This document shows, piece after piece, positions 59,267-64,000 of a stretch of DNA of 64,000 nucleotides. The position numbers were made by a program, and so were the translations under genes. Below the pieces are notes generated by a model, which saw nothing but the letters and a program-made list of their open reading frames with translations, had not been told where the DNA came from and made no database searches. This DNA comes from Lacticaseibacillus kribbianus. GTDB lineage: Bacteria > Bacillota > Bacilli > Lactobacillales > Lactobacillaceae. The stretch lies in the NCBI RefSeq assembly GCF_020180945.1, contig NZ_JAIPUL010000001.1, forward strand, positions 496,001 to 560,000. Reading direction: 5' to 3'. The number at the start of each line of letters is the position of its first letter. Position 1 is the stretch's first letter.

Positions 59267-59629
59267 CTAGTCTTCCGCGGTGGGGTCGATCACCTGGTAG
59301 GTGGCGTCTTCCGCCTCGTCGTACACGGCGGTCGGGCCGTTCAGCCCGGCGGTGATCACCAGCGAGTAGCCGTAGTGGTCGAGGAAGGTCAGCTTCTCCG
59401 TCGTGATGCCGGTGACCTGGCCGGGCAGCGCCCGCCCGTCGATCTTGATGGTCAGGTCGGGCTCCACGGCCAGCTGGTGGGTCTTGTTGGTCTGCTCGTC
59501 GAGGAAGGCGAACTTGCCCGTGTACTGGTGCGCCAGCTGCTGAACCGGGCTTGCGGCCGGCGCCTGCTGCGGGGTCTTGCCCGTCAATCGCAGCAGGAAG
59601 GCCTTCAATTGGGGTTTGTGCAGTGCCAT
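59267..59629 (-). CDS. DUF4828-like protein
   Basis: The protein has 120 residues. The pattern YTGKFAFLDEQTNKTHQL, LTFLDHYGYSLVI and AVYDEAEDATYQVI agrees with DUF4828, a lactobacillar family of unknown function. ATG 59629 is supported by GGAGGAG; an earlier in-frame ATG (59647) contains that ribosome site. It is divergent from a Gfo/Idh oxidoreductase. Confidence 0.72.
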   Translation of the reverse strand: MALHKPQLKAFLLRLTGKTPQQAPAASPVQQLAHQYTGKFAFLDEQTNKTHQLAVEPDLTIKIDGRALPGQVTGITTEKLTFLDHYGYSLVITAGLNGPTAVYDEAEDATYQVIDPTAED

Positions 59630-59698
59630 CCTGAACTCCTCCTCCAAGTTGATAGGTCTATTCTAACACGCGACTGTGACAACCGGTTACGAGTTGGC

Positions 59699-59727
59699 CT
59701 GCAATTTTGTTGCAGTGCTGTTACAAT
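59699..59727 (+). promoter_or_regulatory. Promoter region of the Gfo/Idh gene with inverted repeat
   Basis: A perfect CTGCAA-TTTTG-TTGCAG repeat (59699-59715) lies upstream of a TACAAT -10 box (59722-59727). The repeat may be an operator. Confidence 0.45.
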
Positions 59728-59754
59728 AGGATAAAACAGACAGGAGATGCGCGC

Positions 59755-60729
59755 ATGAAGTTAGGGATTATTGGCACCAACTGGATCACGGCGCAGTTCG
59801 TCGCGGCTGCCCAGGCAAGCGGGGCCTACACGCTCAGTGCGGTGTACTCGCGCCGCGCCGAGACCGCGGAGGCTTTCATCGCCAAAACCGCGCCGGCGGT
59901 GGCGTACACGGACCTCGCCGCATTTTTGGCCAGCGACCTGGACGTCGTGTACATCGCAAGCCCCAACAGCCTGCACGCCGCCCAGACCCTTCAGGCGGTG
60001 GCCGCCGGCAAGCACGTGATCGTGGAAAAACCGATGGTCGCAAGCCTGGACGAGCTGGCGGCCATCCAAGACGCGCTGGCCGCCCACCCCGGCGTGATGG
60101 TGTTTGAGGCCGCGCGCCACGTGCACGACCCCAACTTCGCGGTGATTCGAGATTGGGTGGCAACGCACGACATCGCCGGCGCCGACCTGCGCTACGCCAA
60201 GTACAGCTCGCGCTACGACGCCTACCTGGCCGGCGAGAACCCGAACATCTTCTCGCCGCGCTTCGCCGGCGGTGCGTTGATGGACCTCGGCGTCTACCTG
60301 GTGTACGCCGCCGTCGCGTGGTTTGGCGTGCCCGAGTCCGCGCAGTACCTGCCGCACAAGCTGGCCAACGGCATCGACGGCTCCGGCACCGCGCGCCTGC
60401 AGTACCCGGGCTTTGACGTCACCCTGACGGCGGGCAAGACCTTCAACAGCCTCGCCCCAAGCGAGATCTACAGCGGCCGCGAGACCCTGTCCTTCGACTC
60501 GCCGGGCGAGCTCAACCGCGTCGCCCTGGTCGGCGAGCAGGAGCGCGAGCTGACCGTGGCCAAGGCGGCCAACCCGATGGCCGACGAGGCGGCCGACTTC
60601 GCGGCCATCATCACCCGAGACGACCGCCAGGCGGCCGCGGACCTGATGGCGTTGGCCACCAAGGTCCACCGGGTGATGGCGCAGCTGCGCCAAAGCGGCG
60701 GCATCGACTTCACGAACAACGCAGAATAG
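59755..60729 (+). CDS. Gfo/Idh/MocA-family oxidoreductase
   Basis: The protein has 324 residues: an N-terminal Rossmann domain (KLGIIGTNWITAQF) and the family Lys in HVIVEKPM, which acts in catalysis. GGALMDLGVYLVYAAVAWFG is typical of the C-terminal domain. These enzymes oxidise or reduce sugars and cyclitols with NAD(P). The substrate is unknown. ATG 59755 has CAGGAG upstream. The helicase gene begins 9 bases after its stop. Confidence 0.9.
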   Translation: MKLGIIGTNWITAQFVAAAQASGAYTLSAVYSRRAETAEAFIAKTAPAVAYTDLAAFLASDLDVVYIASPNSLHAAQTLQAVAAGKHVIVEKPMVASLDELAAIQDALAAHPGVMVFEAARHVHDPNFAVIRDWVATHDIAGADLRYAKYSSRYDAYLAGENPNIFSPRFAGGALMDLGVYLVYAAVAWFGVPESAQYLPHKLANGIDGSGTARLQYPGFDVTLTAGKTFNSLAPSEIYSGRETLSFDSPGELNRVALVGEQERELTVAKAANPMADEAADFAAIITRDDRQAAADLMALATKVHRVMAQLRQSGGIDFTNNAE

Positions 60730-60738
60730 AGGCAGATT

Positions 60739-62055
60739 ATGACCATTGCAACCCCGTTTTTACCCCTCTGGCAGCAGGCCGGCTTCAAGGACGAGACCCC
60801 GATTCAGGCCGCGGTTGACCAGCCGCTGCGCCAAGACGAGTCCATCGTCGGCCTGGCGCCGACGGGATCCGGCAAGACCCTGGCGTTTGGCCTGCCGCTT
60901 TTGACCAAGGTGGTGCCGCAGGGCGGCGTCCAGATCCTGATTCTGGCGCCGTCGCAGGAGCTGGCCGTCCAGACCAGAGACGTGCTGCGGCCGTACGCCG
61001 CCGCCGTCGACGTGTCGATCGTGGCGGTGACCGGCTCGGCCAACGTCAAGCGCCAGCTGGAGCAGCTGAAGAAAAAGCCCGAGGTGATCGTGGCGACGGC
61101 CGGCCGGCTGCTCGAGCTGGTCGCCGCCGGCAAGGTGCGCCTGCACACGCTGCAGACGCTGGTGGTCGACGAGGCCGACGAGCTGCTGCGCGATCCGGGG
61201 CTGGGGCAGGTCCGCGACCTCGCGATGGAGGCGCCAAGCGACGTGCAGCTGGCCTTCTTCTCCGCCACGCCGAGCCCGATGTTCTCGGACCTCGCCAAGT
61301 GGTTCGGCCAGGAGGTGCGCGTGATCGACGTGCGTGACATCGACCACACCCAGGGCGCGGTGCGCCACCTGTTCGTGCAGACGGACAACGCCCACCGCGA
61401 GACCTGGCTGCGGCACCTGGCCCACCTGGACAAGTTCCAGGCGCTGGTGTTTTTCAACCAGAACGCCGTGATGGAGAAGGTCGCGCGGACGCTGTCGCAC
61501 CAGCAGATTAAGTTCGCCGTGCTGTCCAAAACGGACCGGGCGGCCAACCGCGCCAAGGCGCTGACCGATTTTCGCAAGGGCCGCCTGACGCTGCTTCTGG
61601 TCACCGACATGGCCGGGCGCGGCCTGGACATCCCCAAGCTCCCGGCGGTGATCAACTACCAGACCCCGACGCGCGCGGAGGCCTACATTCACCGCGCCGG
61701 TCGCACCGGGCGGATGGGCGAGCCCGGCACCGTGGTGACCATCGGCGACGACCACGACAAGCGAAACCTGCGCAAGCTGGTGCCGCAGTACGACATTCGC
61801 CGCGCCTTCCTGGTCGACGGCAAGCTGAGCCTGACCCCGCCGCCGCGCGAGGCGGTTGAGTCAGAAACCGCCGCGGCGGGCACCGGGGCCGCCACGGGGA
61901 GCACCACCAGCGCGCGTCCGGCGACCAAGCCGGTTCGCCGCGAGAAGCCGGCCGCCGCGCCGCGCCAGGCGGATGCCGCCCCGGCCGCGCGCAAGCCGCA
62001 CAAGAAGGCGCGCGCCCGCGACCAGAAGAACAAGGGCAAGCGCAAGAAGGGATGA
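60739..62055 (+). CDS. DEAD-box ATP-dependent RNA helicase
   Basis: The protein has 438 residues. Motifs in order: PIQ (Q motif), APTGSGKT, VVDEADELL, FFSATPS, then VTDMAGRGLDIP and YIHRAGRTGRMG in the second RecA domain. The last 60 residues are a basic Arg/Lys/Ala tail that binds RNA. It probably helps ribosome assembly or mRNA turnover, similar to Bacillus YfmL/CshC. It follows the Gfo/Idh gene closely and may be co-transcribed. Confidence 0.92.
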   Translation: MTIATPFLPLWQQAGFKDETPIQAAVDQPLRQDESIVGLAPTGSGKTLAFGLPLLTKVVPQGGVQILILAPSQELAVQTRDVLRPYAAAVDVSIVAVTGSANVKRQLEQLKKKPEVIVATAGRLLELVAAGKVRLHTLQTLVVDEADELLRDPGLGQVRDLAMEAPSDVQLAFFSATPSPMFSDLAKWFGQEVRVIDVRDIDHTQGAVRHLFVQTDNAHRETWLRHLAHLDKFQALVFFNQNAVMEKVARTLSHQQIKFAVLSKTDRAANRAKALTDFRKGRLTLLLVTDMAGRGLDIPKLPAVINYQTPTRAEAYIHRAGRTGRMGEPGTVVTIGDDHDKRNLRKLVPQYDIRRAFLVDGKLSLTPPPREAVESETAAAGTGAATGSTTSARPATKPVRREKPAAAPRQADAAPAARKPHKKARARDQKNKGKRKKG

Positions 62056-62056
62056 C

Positions 62057-62085
62057 TTGTTCCCACCAATTCAACAGTGTACACT
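62057..62085 (+). promoter_or_regulatory. Promoter of the DUF3284 gene
   Basis: TTGTTC (62057-62062), 17-base spacer, TACACT (62080-62085), directly after the helicase stop codon. Confidence 0.65.
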
Positions 62086-62144
62086 AAAGACAGCGGTATC
62101 ATGAGGCCGCGCGTGGTGCTGGGCACCACAGAGGGGGGTCAACT

Positions 62145-62570
62145 ATGGAACTAGAACGCACAGTCAACGCGCCGGCCAGCTACATCTACCAGACGATCAT
62201 CGACTCGGTGCTGTACGACATCAAGCAGGAAACCGGCAACAGCATCGCGCCCGGGGCCTTGACCGGCTACGAGTACCAGAAGAAGATGGGCAAAAACGGG
62301 CACGGCCGCGTGAAAATCACCAAGGCGGACAAGAACCGCGCGTACGCCTTCCAGACGCGCATCGGCCGGGGCACCTACTACGTCGAGTACGCCCTGCAGG
62401 AGACGCAAGACGACCAGACCAAGGTGACCTACACCGAAAACACGCTGTACGACGACAAGTCGCGCGAGCTCAACCAGATGCTCATGATGATGCTGCTGGG
62501 CCGCCGCCGCAAGCGCCGCATCAAGTACATGCTCGACACGATGGCGTCTCAGTACCACGCCGCCGAATAA
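62145..62570 (+). CDS. DUF3284 protein
   Basis: The protein has 141 residues. ERTVNAPASYIYQTIIDSVLYDIKQ and TGYEYQKKM match DUF3284, a lactobacillar family with a predicted START-like fold. The C-terminus is basic (GRRRKRRIKYMLDTM). Function is unknown; in other lactobacilli such genes often lie near sugar-uptake genes. GAGGGGGG precedes ATG. Confidence 0.82.
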   Translation: MELERTVNAPASYIYQTIIDSVLYDIKQETGNSIAPGALTGYEYQKKMGKNGHGRVKITKADKNRAYAFQTRIGRGTYYVEYALQETQDDQTKVTYTENTLYDDKSRELNQMLMMMLLGRRRKRRIKYMLDTMASQYHAAE

Positions 62571-62584
62571 GTTTCAGAAAAAAC

Positions 62585-62613
62585 TTTCGTCGCGGGCGAA
62601 TCGGTGGTATATT
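62585..62613 (+). promoter_or_regulatory. Promoter of a candidate small RNA
   Basis: TTTCGT (62585-62590), 17-base spacer, TATATT (62608-62613), with TGG before the -10. GGTTGC-ACA-GCAACC (62616-62630) overlaps the start point and might be an operator. Confidence 0.5.
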
Positions 62614-62619
62614 TAGGTT

Positions 62620-62733
62620 GCACAGCAACCGGCATATTGCGGTGCATCGGATATGGTGTCTTTGCATGTCTAGCGTTTGACGCCATAGGAGCGGCCCGGA
62701 CTTACGGTAACGTTGAGTCTGGGCTGTTTTTTT
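62620..62733 (+). ncRNA. Candidate small RNA, about 114 nt
   Basis: It runs from a plausible promoter to a strong terminator (GCCCGGACT/AGTCTGGGC, 62694-62702 with 62716-62724, then G and seven T). In between ATGGTGTC/GACGCCAT (62653-62660 with 62679-62686) forms a helix. There is no ORF with a ribosome site. The next gene is a tRNA on the other strand, so this is not a leader of a downstream gene. The class is not recognised. Confidence 0.55.
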
Positions 62734-62925
62734 GGCTTCGATTGGAATTGTGCGCACGGGCGGGCGGGTCAAGACCGCCGCGGTGAGGTGCGGGACGGTT
62801 GCCTGCGGTGCGGGTGGTCCAGGCGGGCCTCGCGATTGGTCTGTGCGGCGCCGGGGCATTCCGGCTCGGCCGACAGTCGGGTGACGCGTCTGGTTGCGAC
62901 TCGCATCGGCACCGCGCAAACACGC

Positions 62926-62968
62926 AAAAAAACGGACCGCAACGACGTTTTGAACGTGCTGCGGCCCG
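62926..62968 (-). terminator. Terminator of the tRNA-Arg transcript
   Basis: On the minus strand CGGGCCGCA...TGCGGTCCG with inner ACGTT/AACGT, followed by seven T residues. The stretch 62740-62925 shows no gene. Confidence 0.85.
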
Positions 62969-62995
62969 GTGAGATTTGATCTAGCGGTTGCGAGA

Positions 62996-63069
62996 TGCGA
63001 CAGGGGGGACTCGAACCCTCTACCTATGGTTTAGGAAACCATTGCTCTATCCAGGTGAGCTACTATCGC
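62996..63069 (-). tRNA. tRNA-Arg (anticodon CCT)
   Basis: The 74-nt cloverleaf reads: acceptor G1CGATAG with CTGTCGC, D arm GCTC/GAGC with GG in the loop, anticodon arm ATGGT-TTCCTAA-ACCAT, 5-base variable loop, T arm GAGGG-TTCGAGT-CCCCC. The anticodon CCT reads AGG codons. The T stem has an A-C mismatch at its second pair. CCA is not encoded. Confidence 0.95.
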
Positions 63070-63165
63070 GAACCAGACCATTATAAGGGTTTTTGCGACG
63101 CGGTGCAATCACCTTGGCGCCGCGCGGACGAATCCGTCGCCATACTGAACACAGGAGGGATGCAC

Positions 63166-63852
63166 ATGCTTGAGGACTTGACCCTGACCGCCGGCGCGAC
63201 CCTGGCGCTCCTTGTCGGCTTCGCGGCGGTGATCACCTGGGGCAACCGGGCGCTTTTGCAGCGGCTGGTCAACCGGGCGCAGCGCGACAGCGCGCACGTC
63301 TGGTGGGCGCGCCCCGGACTGTGGTGGCACGAGGGGACGCACGCGCTGGTCGGGCGGCTGTTTGGCCTGACCGTGCGCGAGGTGTCCGTGCGGGCCAGCG
63401 GGCAGACGGCGGGGCACGTGACCTTCGCGCTGAACCCGCGCTCTTGGTGGCAGCACGTCGGGCTGTTTGCGGCCGCCGGCGCGCCGGTGTGGACCAGCGC
63501 CGCGGTGATCCTCGGCGTGGGGAAAATGGTCTGGTGGCCGCGCGTGGCCTGGCGCGCCGTCGGCCTGGCGACGCTGGCCCCAACGTGGCCAGGGGTTGCG
63601 GGGTGGCTTGTGATGAGCCTTGCGCTGAGCCTGGGCGCGGTGCTGTCGCCGGCGGATCTGCGCCAGCTGATGCGCGGCCTGCCGGCGGTGGCGGCGCTGG
63701 TGCTCGGCGTGTTCGCGGCGCTGGCACTGGTCTGGCCGGCGGGGCTTGCCGCCTGGCGCACGGGCAACGCGCTGCTGGCTCTGGCCGGCGCGGTGGTCAC
63801 CGCCCTCAGCCTGCTGCTCGGCCTGCTGGCGGCGGTGCTGATGCGGCGCTGA
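63166..63852 (+). CDS. Polytopic membrane protein with an HExxH motif
   Basis: The protein has 228 residues with about five hydrophobic helices. His55-Glu56-Gly-Thr-His59 (WWHEGTHALVGRLFG) is an HExxH zinc-protease signature at a membrane boundary, followed by VREVSVRASGQTAGHVTF, reminiscent of site-2-type peptidases (M50) although the second LDG motif is not seen. It may be an intramembrane protease or a non-catalytic relative. The start is ATG 63166, 7 bases after AGGAGG; an ATG at 63160 is too close to it. I do not recognise a named family. Confidence 0.72.
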   Translation: MLEDLTLTAGATLALLVGFAAVITWGNRALLQRLVNRAQRDSAHVWWARPGLWWHEGTHALVGRLFGLTVREVSVRASGQTAGHVTFALNPRSWWQHVGLFAAAGAPVWTSAAVILGVGKMVWWPRVAWRAVGLATLAPTWPGVAGWLVMSLALSLGAVLSPADLRQLMRGLPAVAALVLGVFAALALVWPAGLAAWRTGNALLALAGAVVTALSLLLGLLAAVLMRR

Positions 63853-63893
63853 GGCCCAGCTTCGATCTTCTTCGCGAGGAATGGCTGACCACC

Positions 63894-63976
63894 GGAGGCG
63901 TCGGATGCCTGACTTACGGTAGCGCCGACCACCAGCGGCGTCGACGCCTCCGCGGTCGCAGGGGCCCGAGACCCCT
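63894..63976. other. Inverted repeats at the window end
   Basis: GGAGGCGTCG (63894-63903) faces CGACGCCTCC (63942-63951) and AGGGG (63960-63964) faces ACCCCT (63971-63976). The sequence GACTTACGGTA (63911-63921) also occurs in the terminator loop of the small RNA at 62699-62709. No gene is visible in 63853-64000; the structure may continue past the window. Confidence 0.35.
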
Positions 63977-64000
63977 GGCCTGCGCGGTACCCGTGGTGGC

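Overview
The window is GC-rich chromosomal DNA (about 60% or more by eye) with strong Shine-Dalgarno sequences, ATG/GTG/TTG starts, intrinsic terminators and catabolite-responsive (cre) sites. With the gene families present (AraR-type GntR regulators, YesMN two-component system, AlsS/AlsD, MntH, nucleoside deoxyribosyltransferase, DUF3284 and DUF4828 proteins) this points to a high-GC member of the Lactobacillaceae. The species cannot be named from the sequence. No prophage, insertion sequence or CRISPR array was seen.

Layout. 1-18365: an apparent N-glycan/mannoside foraging island with GH92 (cut by the window edge), a GntR/LacI-type regulator, GH125, GH38, GH20, YesL, the YesM/YesN two-component system, an EEP-fold hydrolase, and an Lpl-type sugar importer with two nearly identical binding lipoproteins flanking the LplB/LplC permeases. 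Three cre-like sites lie in its promoters. 18791-26219: 23S rRNA uracil methyltransferase, YhgE/Pip membrane protein with a MarR regulator, an O-acetyltransferase and the MntH metal transporter. 26299-32935: L-arabinose genes (araD; araR; araBA on the minus strand) with a divergent GH27 glycosidase. 33307-36768: phosphonate-type ABC transporter phnDCEE (minus). 37416-40695: acetoin pathway (alsS, alsD) and an orphan gene. 40763-44987: a MarR-controlled efflux/oxidoreductase operon, then a second MFS gene preceded by a short leader ORF and a terminator hairpin. 45111-50335: a PfkB kinase, a poly-N-acetylglucosamine-like synthesis operon, a GNAT acetyltransferase and a DUF1643-like protein. 50615-54733: deoxynucleoside salvage (PnuC, deoxyribosyltransferase, kinase), an SPFH/NfeD-like pair and a GH25-fold protein that lacks its catalytic pair. 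54784-64000: candidate structured RNAs, an ABC exporter, small unknown proteins, a Gfo/Idh oxidoreductase, a DEAD-box helicase, DUF3284, tRNA-Arg and a membrane HExxH protein.

How the genes fit together. The first 18 kb would import glycans via LplABC (ATPase not encoded here) and degrade them in the cytoplasm with GH92, GH125, GH38 and GH20. Control would come from YesMN, the GntR regulator and CcpA. Gene order resembles the N-glycan hydrolase cluster of Streptococcus pneumoniae. AraA, AraB and AraD feed arabinose into the pentose phosphate pathway under AraR, and an AraR-like operator sits exactly between the -35 and -10 boxes of araA.

The less ordinary content lies between genes: (i) a family of about 125-bp structured repeats at four loci, usually in tandem, with compensatory base changes in their hairpins; (ii) a leader-peptide/terminator arrangement before an MFS gene; (iii) up to three candidate structured RNAs, two of them with promoters; (iv) four consecutive hairpins between phnD and phnC.
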